This document shows positions 1 through 11,284 of a stretch of 64,000 bases of DNA, piece by piece. Source of the stretch: Stercorarius parasiticus (taxonomy: Eukaryota; Chordata; Aves; Charadriiformes; Stercorariidae); assembly GCA_013396915.1 (NCBI GenBank), contig VWZL01002562.1, positions 3,068 through 67,067 of the forward strand. Reading direction: 5' to 3'. Every line of letters starts with the position of its first letter. The first letter of the stretch is position 1. The notes beneath the pieces were generated by a model. The model saw only the letters and a list, made by a program, of their open reading frames with translations. It searched no databases and had not been told where the DNA came from. The translations under genes were made by a program, and so were the position numbers.

Positions 1-19
1 TTTTTTTTTTTTTTTTTTT
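1..19. repeat. Poly-T run at the window edge
   Basis: The first 19 bases are all T, followed by G. It may be one end of a longer simple repeat or a retroposon tail in reverse orientation, but the window edge prevents a decision. Confidence 0.8.
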
Positions 20-544
20 GTGGAAGTGTGTTCGGTCCCAGCAACGAGGGGCGAGGCGGCTGGCCATGGGTAGAAGCCCCTGTGTGCGAGGGGGGACACA
101 CAGATCCAGATCCCTTTCCAAACCAGAGGCCACCCTGCCTATATTCCGGCAATAATTCAAATAAAATTCCTGAGCGGACAGATTTCTGCTCAGACATATT
201 TACAGGAAAGTGGGTTGTATTTGAAAACGCACTAAATGGCATGATATTTAACCTCTGTTGACTAATGAGACATTGAAGACAAATAGCTCTATTCCTTGGA
301 TGACAAATACCTGCATTGTTGTTTGTTAGCTTACTGCACAATTTCAATGCGGTTTTGGCGGGGTTTATGTTTTTTTTTTAATTTATTTTTTTTTAAACTA
401 TATGTTTTTCCAGCTTTAGCATTCATCCAGCTCCTGATTCTGCAGGGGGATTTAAACCTCTCTTGCACTTCGAAGCGCCTCATCACTCCTCGATTTACAT
501 GTGTAAATACGTAGCTGGTCCTGCTAATTCTGTGTTTTCTCACA
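20..544. other. Noncoding flank left of the CpG island
   Basis: This is moderately AT-rich sequence with T-rich runs near 369-394. Short open frames on both strands overlap one another and match nothing I recognise. I see no gene here. Confidence 0.6.
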
Positions 545-1615
545 GAGGAAATGTTTACGGCTCGGTGGAAAGTTTACACCCCGTTTCATTCACGTCGCGC
601 CAACCAAAAGCGGTTCTAAAACCGGAACTTTCAGGCCAGGCTGCGCTGCTAAAAGCTGTTTCCTTCGCCAATGGCGCTTGGGCGATGCGGAGGGACGGGA
701 TGCAGTTCAGGTGTCGAGCCCTGTACAGGTGGATGCTTTGCCATCAGCCCCCTTCGCTCGCCGAGGGGAACGCGAGTGGCGGAACTCCCCGCGCAGCAGA
801 CAAAGGCTTTGCCCACGCGTGAGCTCGGACCCCCCCGGGAAGCCCCAGCATCCTCCTGCCTGGCCCCGGCGCAGAGGGTCCCCTTTCCCGGGGCGGAGGA
901 GCGGCGGGGAGCCCCGGGCACGGCGGAGGCGGCGTGGGGAGCGGGGAGGGGGGGGATGTTCATGGGCGAGGAGGGGGGGCAACACATCGGTGCAGTCTCC
1001 CGGACAAACGGAAGCGCCCACGGGAGAGTCGCCGTCAAAGGGGGAGAGGCCGCCCCTCGGCTGCGCCGCCTGCAAGAAATAAATAGGAATAATCAAAGTT
1101 GGGGTGCTCGGAGGAGGGAGGGGGCTGCGGCCGGGCCTTGCCGGGGCAGGGGATGCCCGGTGCCGGCCGCCGTCCCTGCTCCGCCCGGGAAATGCACTCT
1201 GCAAACTTTTAATGAAATCACCGGCGGTATCGATTTTTTTTTTAATTTTTTTTTTTTTTTAATCGAGCTTCAGCCATTGGAAAGTGTCCCTCTTTGGGAT
1301 GGGGGAGGAGGGCAGAAGGGAGCAGTGCAACGCGAACGCTATTGGGCGTGGAGTTATTTCGTATTTTAGAAAATAAACGGCGTGCATGAGGGTCCTCTAG
1401 AGAGCAAGGGGACTTCGGGAGGCTTGAGCCAACCCAGTGAAGCTGGGGGTTTAGCGAGGCAGGAGTTGCAGGTACCAGTTTGTAGGCCCTTCGTGGACCT
1501 CTGGGAATGTCCCCTCGCTGGGGAAGCCGCGGGGGGGACCGTGCCCGGGCCGTTATTGCCGCGCTCCCTAATGAAGAGCCCCCGGAAAGCCGGCTCTCCC
1601 CCTCGGACAACACAT
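545..1615. promoter_or_regulatory. CpG island A, candidate promoter
   Basis: This is a GC-rich block with retained CpG. I count 52 CpG dinucleotides in 661-1200, close to what base composition predicts, whereas the bulk of the window is strongly CpG-depleted. CpG density stays high from 545 to about 1610. Promoter-type motifs are visible: CCAAT at 668-672, reverse CCAAT (ATTGG) at 1276-1280 and 1341-1345, and a GGGCGTGG KLF/GC-box motif at 1344-1351. There is no clear TATA box, which is usual for CpG-island promoters. The direction of transcription cannot be read from the sequence. Long open frames on both strands are the expected by-product of high GC and are not called as genes. Confidence 0.8.
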
Positions 1616-1989
1616 TTTTGAAGTGCCACATTCAAGTATTTCCTGTTTGCTGCTTCTCCAAACTGTTTAGAAATTACTAGTAGCGGATAAGTAAATTGCA
1701 AGTAAACCTAGTGAATTAGGATGATTCTCTATCAGTTTAATTTATGTTTTATAGTTAGTTTAGCCTTCTGATTTGATTGCCTTAGTAATGTGAATTGCCT
1801 ACAGCTGCTGATGATACAGCTTTAATTCTGTTTTAAAGGTCATGTAAACATGTGCCTGTAGCATAAGGAATGCAAATTCAATTCCCTTTTAATGCTTCCT
1901 CACATTCACTTCACAGCCTTCACCTAGAAAATTAGCAGGATTTAATAGAAAACTGTTCGAATGTTATGATTTCATTAAAAGCCCCTCTC
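1616..1989. other. AT-rich spacer between CpG blocks
   Basis: CpG content drops abruptly here and the sequence is AT-rich with stop codons in all frames. Nothing recognisable. Confidence 0.6.
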
Positions 1990-2410
1990 CCTCCCAGGCG
2001 TGGCTCTCCCTGGGTCACCCCACGCCCCTGACGCCAACACCGATGCGCTTCCCACGCCCGTTTTGGGGAAGATCAAGGCGGTACCCGCCCCGGGACGGAG
2101 TCACCATCTTCACCTCGAAGCTTTGTTTAGCTGTAGGTAAACGACACGGGACAGAATAACCCGGCGACATTGCGAATTACCCCCAGAAAGAGGCGAGAAC
2201 ATCATGCAGGTGTATACCTATGCATGAGGCTAGCGTACAGTCGCCTGTTTCCCTTACGTCACGGGGAGAGATGGTGCTTGGAAAAGAGAAATTGGGTAAG
2301 AATATTTGGTTTTGCAGGGTGTCTCCGCAGCAGCAGGAGGAGAAGCTGTGCGGAGATGCCAGGGTGAGAGGCTTTAATGCGAGACGCCTGCGCCTTGAAG
2401 ACAGGCATTT
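1990..2410. promoter_or_regulatory. CpG-rich block B with a CRE-like site and a possible small exon
   Basis: CpGs are again frequent, densest at 1999-2175. A CRE-like site reading GTGACGTAA on the minus strand lies at 2254-2262. A 3' splice-site-like TTTGGTTTTGCAG ends at 2317, and a 5' splice-site-like AGG|GTGAGA has its GT at 2364. Together they would frame a 46-base exon at 2318-2363. The possible peptide (QQQEEK-rich) is not one I recognise. If used, this could be a noncoding or 5'UTR exon of a transcript starting in the CpG cluster. That is inference from motifs only. Confidence 0.45.
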
Positions 2411-2420
2411 TCAAATTAAT

Positions 2421-2669
2421 TTTTGAACACAGCCGGCCCTGAGTTCATGAGAGATTGCTTCACCCTACTGTACTCTAGGAGAGAAAAAAAAGAGACAAAA
2501 AGGAAGAGCCAAAAAAAAATCCCCCCTTTCCCATGTTTCAAAGGGTTTTAGTGAAGTTGCTGCGAAGTTTAAGACGGTGAAGCCTTTGAACGGACAGGCT
2601 CTAACGAGTGGGGAAGAGCGTCAAAAAAAGAGACTCTGGAGACGCTTTGAAAAGGGAACGACCTGTCAC
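2421..2669. other. Spacer with short poly-A runs
   Basis: Purine- and A-rich sequence with A runs at about 2483-2492 and 2509-2519. No gene seen. Confidence 0.55.
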
Positions 2670-2915
2670 CGCAAAGCGACAACGGGTGAGGCGATTTCGG
2701 AGCCCCCTCCTGCCGCGGGGACCCGGGCGAGCGGGGCCGGCTGCCGCCCGTCTCCCCCGGGGAGCCCGCTCCGGCCCCGGGGAGCCCTCCTCATCCCCCG
2801 GGAGCCCTCCCCATCCATGTCTGCACCGGGGCCCTGTGTGTCACCCCGTTCCCCGCTTGCTGTGAAAACGGTGCGTTCGCCCTGGGGTCCCCCCCCGGAG
2901 GCTAAAGAAGGTGAG
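2670..2915. promoter_or_regulatory. CpG island C ending at a strong splice-donor-like site
   Basis: A very GC-rich, CpG-dense block with roughly 22 CpGs in 220 bases. At its right edge, AAGAAG|GTGAGA places a good 5' splice-site match with GT at 2911. CpG island followed by a donor is the usual arrangement of a first exon and intron 1 read on the plus strand. The open frame crossing it matches no protein I know, so I call only the regulatory island and flag the donor as a possibility. Confidence 0.6.
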
Positions 2916-5900
2916 ATGCTGGAAGCTACCTACCTTCCCCCCCTCTCCTTTCCGTGGCGGTGGGGGACCTAAGCTGTGCCCGTCTCCCTCCTTTGCGAAA
3001 ACGAGTGATTTTTGCAAAAATCTTAATACTCACAGTAACAGCTCATTGGTGATTCTGTTAATGTTGCACACCTCATTAAATAGCCCCAAACATAAGGAGG
3101 TTTAAATGACTTTATTGAATTAAAAATAGCATAGGAAATCACCTATGGTACTTTCATCAAATAATTAATGTAAACTATATACATATAGTGAGAGATTCCT
3201 TTTAACAGATCTATTCATAAAGCGCGCGGGGGTTTACTTAATGGCTGAAATAACTTAGAGCGGCACAACTCGCTTGAAACATGGAGCCACACTCCGGCAC
3301 TTCCTAATATGTTCCTGTATGTTTCCCTGAGTGTTTTTCTTCCTTATCTTTTTTATATCTGAAGTTCTATTCCCCTCCTCTACTCCATGTATTTGATCAT
3401 TTTTTCAAGTCCCTTGGCTGAACCAATCTCTTTTCATGCAGAGGATAAAAAGAGAAAAACTTCAAAGTAGGTTCAGGTAATTAACAGCTGAGGGGAATAT
3501 AATCTAAACCATAGGCCCTGCTTTGCACCCAGGTCTGCTTTCAGAGCCAGCCGGCAAGGGAGTGCCTATTCCCTATAGCATCCAAATCTGCTTCCTCTGA
3601 ACAGCTTTGCCAGGCCTCCAGTTATCACATCTGCATTTCAAACACCATGTCTCTGGCATTAATTATTAATTAGCCTACAGTCACCCCAGAGGATTTAAGT
3701 TCCAGCCTGCACATACTTATTCATTGACCTCTATCTTAGTTTTTGTTGGAAAAAAACCACTAGAATGCTTAATAATTTCCTTTCTCTCAGACCCTCTGTT
3801 CTAGTTTCATGGAGGAGAAACAGTATATTTTCAGAGATGGAAAATCACAGGGTTGCCTAGAAATTTGTTTAGAGCAAAATGCTATGTCAAGAGTTTGAAC
3901 AAACCATTTCAAAAGATTTAGAAGGAATTTTGCGTAAGTATTTTTACCTTTGACAAATGAATTTATGGATTTCCCAGAACTGAGAGATGGTGGATACAAA
4001 TACAATGCGGTTTGGCTCTGTGTGGAATATCGCTCAGTGTGCACTTTAAAAATACAAACTGGATTTAATTACCGGGTAGCACATTTATATGATCAAACTA
4101 ATGCAAACGTTTATTTGAAAGCTCTGGGGTTACACTGCTATTGACACTAGTAGGAACGAAAAAAAAAATGCTCTTGCAGGGCACATTAGTACTTGGGCAT
4201 TAAATATGCACTGAAGAAGTATATTTGGTAACTGTTCTGCATCATTCCCAAGGTAGTGTGGAAGGTGCTTTTTAGCCATTAGAACAAGTATGAATCTTAC
4301 TACTGCTTTCTTGGTCGTCGTGTATCTTGATACTCAGGTTCCAGAGGTAAAAAAATCAGAGTAACCAGGTAGGAACTAGGTTATATGATTCTCTTTTTCA
4401 CAATGCTACATGAAATTCAAAATGATTGTTACAGTTTGGATGAGTTGTATACTGGGTACTGCCTTTTGTTCATGTATTTTAATACCACAATACCCCAAAT
4501 CCCTGAATGAGTCCTGTTCTAATGCCTTGTGCTGTTATCTGTAGATAAACTTCCTTAAATATTGCCATGTTTTCTCATTTTTATATGTGGTGGTACTATC
4601 TCAAATAATCATTGAATCATAAAATATTCCTCCACTTTGTTTCCTAAGGAAGTGTTTAGTCTGTAATCACGAGGTCAGACTGGTTAACTTCTATGCCAGC
4701 CTAGAATCGATTTTTGAAAGCATTTAAACTATGCCTAAGACTCTTCTGAATTTCTATTTAGTGAAGAATATGGAAAAGAACTCTGATGCACAAACATACG
4801 TAGTTAAACTGCTGGGCTATCTCAGCAAACAAAAACGCATTTTCCAAAATTGCAGCTAAAGCAGCCCTTTCTGTAAAATCATAAGCCTTGTGTGCCTGCG
4901 CTTCAGCAAATGATCACCTGGAAATAGAAGTAGGGACTAATGCTGTTGACTTCCATGAGAGATCTCTCTCCTTGACTTCCCTGAGAATTTTGAAGGTTTG
5001 GCTCGTTACTGCTCTTTTATTATTTTCACATTTTATGAGCAGACCTGGGGAGCATTTGGCATTAAACAGTACATATTTTTGCCTCTGCTTCAAGTATTCA
5101 GAATAATTTTAACACACAACTTCAACAGCAAAAGTACCTCTATTTCAGAAGGAAGAGAGGAATAAGCAATACTTCAAATTTAATTTCCAGGAAGATTATT
5201 GTTGTTTATAAAATAACAGAATGTGTCTTGATGCTGAAGAGGGGAGTAGATCTAGACTGTTTTAATAAGATGTCCAGGACCTTTTAATCACTTCTACAGC
5301 GATACTAATACCAGTAATAACAGTGATAATGGAAAAAAAACCTGGTGTGAAACCAGGGCTGGAATCTGTTCTTTGTAAATGTCAGAATGTTTCTGAAATT
5401 AAAACTTAGCTGCTAATGTAGCTCTCTGTACCTTATGAATATTAAAGAGGAATAAGGACTAAATTTCTTCCACAGCAGAGCAGAGTGAGGTGTTGTTTTA
5501 GAAAACAAATCACATGGCGGCTTGATTTGCAGTGATGTCGCTGGTGTGTTTTCAAAAGGATGGCTAAGACTAAGGGCTGCTGGGTTGGGATGTTGCTGTT
5601 TTGAGCCCTCGGATGCCGTCTTCCTGACTTTCCTGTCATTTTCATTTGTGGACTGGGATTGCAGGCTTCACCAGGTTCTTGAGGTATAGCTTCCATAGCC
5701 CAAGATTAGAAAACTCCCACTGCCCATGCTATTAAGTTACCTTTTTTGTGGTTATAGTGCCAGGAGTGAGGAAAGCATGAATGTACATATATGGTGGGTT
5801 TGACATGTTATAAAATATTTCTACCGTTCTTGTTATGAGACATGAATTTCCATAAGAAGTTTATTCTATAGTTCATTTTATATATATTTGCATTTATAGT

Positions 5901-6880
5901 TTTCCATTAGAGCTTAAATATTTTACTCCATTGGTAAGACCTAACCCTTAGCAAGTCTGGAAGTGCTTCGACCCCTGTTCTTATTGTACCCTTCTTTTTT
6001 TTTTTCTTTTAAAATAAAGCATGTGATAATTTTACAGTAGTGACTGTATCGTGACTGAGCATCCGCCAAAGTCTGAGCTGTAACTGCATTTTGTATTTTG
6101 AGTGTTTCACGTGAACATGTTCTGAATTCAGATTTGCAGGTTGCAGATCACTTTTTATTTAGAGAAGCCACATGGGTAATTCTGATTTTAAATTACTTGC
6201 AGAGTGATTATAGTAAAACATTGTTGATGTTTGTGTGTTTTAAAGTCCACAGACTTCTCTGGATAAAGCCCTGGTTGCTGCGTGGAAGGCGTCTTGCCCA
6301 CCTGTGCACTTGTAGGTGGAAAAATCTTATACAAAGAGTAGGTGAAGGTGGAGATCACTGTAGATATTGCTGTGTCAGCAGAAACGATCCATACTAGTTT
6401 AAGAAGAGCACGTGGGGCCTGACATAAATTGGTGTGGTAGCATTGACATTCGGGGAGCTAGGCTGAGTTATGTGAACTGGGTTAGTTGCTTAGTCTAAGC
6501 AAAAGATTGACTGAGTGATACATTATTTTGCATAATGTCTGAAATAATCTAAGCTCATAGAAGAGAGTTCGCTCATTTGTGGTATAGTGTAATGATGCAA
6601 CCTCTCATGTGCAGAGGCTGTAGTGTACCTAATGTGATGAGAGCATGAACTGAGGTTATCAGTGAGGAGTCAACAAATGCCTGTGACGTAGGAGATGTGA
6701 CAGATATTGAGACTGTGTGACCACAATGAGTGAATGGTGACTTTTGTGTGGTGACCATTACCTGAGGTATTTCTGCAAGTGCTGTGCATGTACCAAGGGT
6801 GCTGATTTCCACCTTGAACTCTCTGTAAGACCATATCATGACTGTACTCATAAACTTTGCTTTTAGCCATCTCGGTCCTA
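2916..6880. other. AT-rich noncoding DNA, no gene seen
   Basis: About 4 kb of AT-rich, CpG-poor sequence. Open frames are short and appear on both strands. An isolated CpG run (AAGCGCGCGGGGG) near 3220 is the only local oddity. T-rich runs occur near 5995-6010. It reads as intronic or intergenic sequence. Confidence 0.6.
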
Positions 6881-7245
6881 AAAACCCCAGATGTAGCGTC
6901 CCGAGTCCCCTTGCTCACTCCAGCCTGGTTCTTCATTGCGTGCCGTAAAACCCAGTGCACTTTAGCTGTTTCTAAAGGGGTGTTGAAGTGCTCTGGGGCT
7001 GAGTCTGGCAGCGGGCCACCTGGCAGCCCCCCTGCGTGCCCTGCAAGCAACCTGCAGCCGGGGTCGTGTGATGACTCCTGCCAGGCAGCGCTCGGTACGG
7101 AGGGATGGAGGGATGCTGCCTCTCCACTCACCAGCTCCTCCTCGTCACCCTGCCTGGTGCAGGGGGCTCCCAGGGCAGCCCTATGGCTGTCCTCCCCAGC
7201 CTTCCACTGCCCGGAGGGCTTCTCTTGGCACTACTTGCATGTAAA
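6881..7245. other. GC-richer patch without recognisable exon
   Basis: This patch is richer in G+C than its surroundings and has overlapping open frames on both strands (about 131 and 153 codons). They overlap over most of their length and show no family motifs, so I treat them as composition effects. It lies directly left of the polypyrimidine tract. Confidence 0.45.
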
Positions 7246-7290
7246 CTTTTAAAAGACTTTATAGAGTTTCACTTCCTCCACCATATATAT

Positions 7291-7884
7291 TTCCTCCTTT
7301 TTATTTTTTCTCTTTTTTCTTTTTTTCTCCCCTTTTAAAATATTTTTTTCTTTTCTCTTTTCTTTTCTCTTTTTTTATCATTTCTGTTTGTTTTCTCTTC
7401 TCCTTTTTCTCCTTTTTTTCTCCTTTTTTTTCTCCTTTTTTTCTCCTTTTTTCTCCTTTTTTCTCCTTTTTTCTCCTTTTTTTCTCCTTTTTTTCTCCTT
7501 TTTTTCTCCTTTTTTTCTCCTTTTTTTCTCCTTTTTTTCTCCTTTTTTTCTCCTTTTTTCTCCTTTTTTCTCCTTTTTTCTCCTTTCTTTCTCCTTTCTT
7601 TCTCCTTTCTTTCTCCTTTCTTTCTCCTTTTTTCTCCCTTTTCTCCCTTTTCTCCCTTTTCTCCCTTTTCTCCCTTTTCTCCCTTTTCGCCCTTTTCTCC
7701 CTTTTCTCCCTTTTCTCCCTTTTCTCCCTTTTCTCCCTTTTCTCCCTTTTTCTCCTTTTTTCTCCTTTTTTCTCCTCTTTCATCTTTTTTCTCTTTCTTT
7801 CCCCTCCCTTCCCCCCCCTTTCCCCTTTTTTTCTTTTCTCCTTTTTTCCTATTTTTTCTTTTTTTTTCCTTTTAAAATATTATT
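7291..7884. repeat. Long polypyrimidine/polypurine tract
   Basis: The plus strand is almost only C and T. From 7391 to 7781 it is pure pyrimidine except for one G at 7689. Inside are successive arrays of related 9-12 base units: TTTTTTTCTCC-type units at about 7405-7580, CTTTCTTTCTC-type at about 7580-7630, TCTCCCTTTT 10-base units at about 7633-7750, then longer T runs again. Such mirror-like homopurine/homopyrimidine DNA can adopt triplex (H-DNA) structure and is length-unstable. The open frames here (Lys/Arg/Glu-rich on minus, Phe/Leu/Ser/Pro-rich on plus) are translations of the repeat, not genes. Confidence 0.95.
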
Positions 7885-9055
7885 TTTCCCACTCCCTGCA
7901 TAAATCACTGAGGCTTCATTTACTGCCTTTGCTGTGGTTTGAGTTAGTCAAGGAATGAATTAATGGGGCCAGGTTGATACTTAAGGTAAATTGTCACAGT
8001 TTGGGTGAGTTGCTATCAGCTGGGAACCCAGCCCACTGGTTGGATGTAATGTGCTTACTGCAGTTAAACACTTCATTGCCAAAATGTGAACAGCACATTT
8101 AAAAATTGTTTGTATACATAAAATAGTGCATGCAATCCAAAGAGTAAGAATGATCCTTGGGAATTTTTGCCTATTGTTATTATTACTACTATAAGTTTTA
8201 AATTGTAAACCAGAGTGTATGCATGTGCCGTGTAGCTGCTACCACCAAATCATATGTAACACTCAATGGTAACTGTGTTCATAGTTATGGAGTTAATTGA
8301 ATTTCTGTAATAGTAAAAACTGGCATATAAAAAGTCTCTCAAGAATAAATGTTTTAGTCAGGGAAGAAGACACACATTTGGAATATTTAATAAAAAGAAA
8401 GTAGTTCTCATATGCAGGTGAGTTTAGGATTAATGAAGTAATCTCCCAGAATTAATCTACTTCATAAATGCTGTTCTAAACAAAATGTGGTACCATGCAA
8501 AACCCATGAATTCTTGCAATGCTCCTGTTTTTTCCTCTGAAGGAAAAGGAGCTTGCACTGAGGCATTTGCAAACTGGAGAGATATGTTAAAGGAGGCTTC
8601 GGCTGCAGCCTCAGCATCTGCATCTGCCAAGCTTTTAAGGTATTAGAAATGCACTGTGGCAAAATTAGAACTGCTATTAAGAGTTTAATATCATAACAAC
8701 ACCATGTTAAAAAATCAAATTTTGCTTATAGCATTTGATGTTAAAGGTGTGGTGTTTTTTTATATTTTTTTTTGCTTTTGTGATCTGTTAGGTGTCTTAG
8801 TGCCACTTTAGGCTAACTTCAGGGCTGACTTACACCTCACCGAATCCACAGGGGAGTCACAAGCTGTAATACAATACAGAACATGGATGTCGGTGTCTAC
8901 TATCTTTGTCCTGTATTTTATCAGCCGATTTAGTTTTAGAGAGAAAAGAATGGGGGTAAGAATTCCCAATTTGCAAGATATTAAACCTGTATATCTAACC
9001 ATGGGCAGAGTCATCCTCCTGAAAATGAGACAGGATCAATAAAAACTTATTGGAA
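7885..9055. other. AT-rich noncoding DNA, no gene seen
   Basis: CpG-poor AT-rich sequence with T runs near 8755-8771. No recognisable coding or RNA gene. Confidence 0.6.
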
Positions 9056-9129
9056 TCTTCTCTTCTCTTCTCTTCTCTTCTCTTCTCTTCTCTTCTCTTC
9101 TCTTCTCTTCTCTTCTCTTCTCTTCTCTT
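9056..9129. repeat. (TCTTC)n microsatellite
   Basis: Fourteen perfect TCTTC units plus four bases of a fifteenth. It is a second, shorter homopyrimidine array about 1.2 kb from the tract at 7291-7884. The Ser/Leu/Phe open frame across it is an artefact. Confidence 0.97.
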
Positions 9130-9699
9130 GCTATACTGTGGACAAAGGAAAAACATGAGGGGAAAACATTGCTTTACCTTTTACAGCTCTAAATTTAGAC
9201 CTTATTTACCATCACTAAGAAAAAGTATGACTTCTTTTTTTCTAGGCAGGAAAGTCTTTTTTTAAGTATACTTATTGCAAGAACAGTGGCAGTTGAACAT
9301 TTTTAACAAGGAAATAATATAAATTTTGAAAAAAGAGCCTCAAATGTCAGCTAACATAGTAATGACCCGGCCCTGTAGGAAATCTAGCTTAATACCCCTT
9401 TTCCAAAAGATCATGTATTGAGTTTCATTATTTTCTACTAAGATTCACAGGAGACTGTTTCTTTTAATATCCTGTTTTTACCTACTGAAGAGATTGGCTT
9501 GAGCGTATAAAATATAAAATATTGATAATTAGACCTCAGATCCCTGATCTTTGGTAATATGGAGTTTCCATTCACTGTGCTTTTTTTTGTTAAAAAGTTG
9601 CCTGTTCGTATTCAGTTACTGCACTATATTTTAAATAGTATTGATGGGAGTTGATATAATAAAAAAAAAAAAGTAAAGTCCCCCCCAGACTAACCCGAA
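9130..9699. other. AT-rich noncoding DNA
   Basis: No gene seen. There is a poly-A run at about 9660-9672 just before the denser block at 9700. Confidence 0.55.
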
Positions 9700-10130
9700 G
9701 TGCAGGGGCTTTATTTTTGTTATTTCTCCCTTCCAGGAGTCGCTCCCCTCCCCCAGCAGCCGCACTACAAAGCTTGTTGTACAGGGACTCCATTAATCCT
9801 ACATTTCCTAGATGGTATCTGAGGCACAGTGGGTTTCCACAGAAATTAATTTGTCCTGACAACAGGCCTAAAGATTGGAGTCCAGGGATCACTTGGCAAA
9901 TTCCCTTTAAACTGAGCACAATAATAAACAGAAAGCTGATAACGACAGTTCTGAAAGACCACACAGAGGAAGGACCCCGAGTAGAGTCGCTCGGTGTGGA
10001 TCTGCGGATACCTCCGATAATCGGCAGCTGGGAGCTTTATGCTTGATAGGAAAATGAGCGCATTGATTTATACACTATTAAATATCGCGGCACCGGGCAG
10101 AACTAACTTCGTCTAGTAACGTACATTTTA
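9700..10130. promoter_or_regulatory. CpG-retaining, conserved-element-like block
   Basis: An atypical block inside AT-rich DNA. It starts with a strong 3' splice-site-like sequence (TTATTTCTCCCTTCCAG, ending at 9737). A plus frame stays open to about 10046 and a minus frame to about 9590. About 12 CpGs cluster in 9970-10130, including ATCGCGGCACCGGG near 10083-10096. The minus frame would begin with a hydrophobic leader, but only from a GTG codon. Overlapping open frames on both strands plus preserved CpG fit a conserved noncoding element at least as well as an exon. I recognise no protein. Confidence 0.35.
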
Positions 10131-11099
10131 AACTCTTTTCTGGAATAATGATAAAAGTTCAAGACCAGTCTGGTTTAGACCATTCTTATTTAATATATTT
10201 GTATTAATAGCTCTGTGGCCATTTTTCATGTCTTTCATATTTTAATTTTCTCCATACATTTATATGTGTAAATATTAAAAAAAGTTGAACAGTGCGTCAT
10301 ATAATATTTCAAGGAGTGAATCTGGAAAGTTTGCGATCTCTTCTAAATATATTTTCTTCGAGATTGTGCTAGTTTTTGGGTTTAGTTGTCTGCTATGTAG
10401 TAATTCCTTGTTAAGAATAGTAAAAAGCATTTTAGACAGCATTATTGCCTGTTTGCTTGTTTTTATTTATCTTTGCCTTTGGTGCATATTTAAATGCTGT
10501 TGTTTTCCCAAAGTTAAGGTATGGAAAATGGCTTTGTTGTAAATACATACTAATATAGTAGGTGAATAAACAAACATTCATTGGATATTTTAGAGCTTGT
10601 CTAGATAAGAGCATTTCAGTCCCTGGTTTTTGTCAGTATAGAATTCAGAGTTTTAATGATAATTAGGATTTGTGGTATGTCAGTAAAGCTCTGCCAGTTA
10701 CATTTCTGAAAAAAGCCATCATAATATTAAGAGTTAGTATTGATAGAGTGATGTTAAGTAAGATACATGCTGCATAACTTCCCACCGCTTAAGTGTAGGG
10801 TATGTAACAATTTAAGTAATGAATTAAAAAAGGAGGACAATTTAAAAATACATACAGAAAATGGATTTTGGTTATTGAAAGATACCTTGAAAGTAAAGTC
10901 TAATTTTGTTCTCGATGTCCAAAATGTATTATGAAATAACAGCCTCTCGATACAGAGAGGACTATGTAACTATGCTAAAGGAAGGGAACTGGTGTGCGTG
11001 ACAGGAATGGTTGTACCCTGAAACCAGCAGTTTGCTCACTTTCAGTAGCTGAGGTGTTTCTCTTAAGATGGAAATTTGGCAGTGTCCAAACTCAGCAAC
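10131..11099. other. AT-rich noncoding DNA, no gene seen
   Basis: AT-rich, CpG-poor, stops in all frames. Nothing recognisable. Confidence 0.6.
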
Positions 11100-11255
11100 A
11101 CTACTGAATTGCAATGCCTCCTCCGCAAACCCCTCCAGGTACAGAAGCGTGCCCAGGCTGGCGATGAGCAGCAGCCCTGCGCTTGCGGATGGTCGGAGCC
11201 TGGGGAGGGCAGGGGCAGGTGAGCGAGCCGGGGCTGGGGGCATGGCATGGCTGCT
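11100..11255 (-). other. Exon-like GC-rich patch on the minus strand (unproven)
   Basis: Read on the minus strand, a textbook 3' splice site (CCTGCCCCTGCCCTCCCCAG) runs into the position after 11200. It is followed by GC-rich sequence in which one frame has mostly G or C third positions and encodes a hydrophobic stretch, GLLLIASLGTLLYL, about 10 codons in. Downstream (below about 11115) base composition returns to AT-rich and no convincing donor is visible. It could be a real small exon of an unseen gene or a chance GC patch next to the (CCCAT)n array. I do not recognise the peptide. Confidence 0.2.
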
Positions 11256-11284
11256 CCCATCCCATCCCATCCCATCCCATCCCA
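11256..11284. repeat. (CCCAT)n microsatellite
   Basis: Five perfect CCCAT units plus CCCA, followed by the interrupted copy CCCAATCCCC. Confidence 0.95.

Noticed and set aside
649..1369. Overlapping open frames of 129-232 codons in CpG island A
   Set aside because: Four frames on both strands are open at once, which reflects high GC. No motif, splice context or recognised protein supports any of them.
7301..7903. Long open frames of 160 and 171 codons (Lys/Arg/Glu-rich on minus, Phe/Leu/Pro/Ser-rich on plus)
   Set aside because: They are translations of the polypyrimidine repeat on either strand; no stop codon can easily occur in such sequence.
9050..9265. Ser/Leu/Phe repeat protein
   Set aside because: Pure translation of the (TCTTC)n microsatellite.
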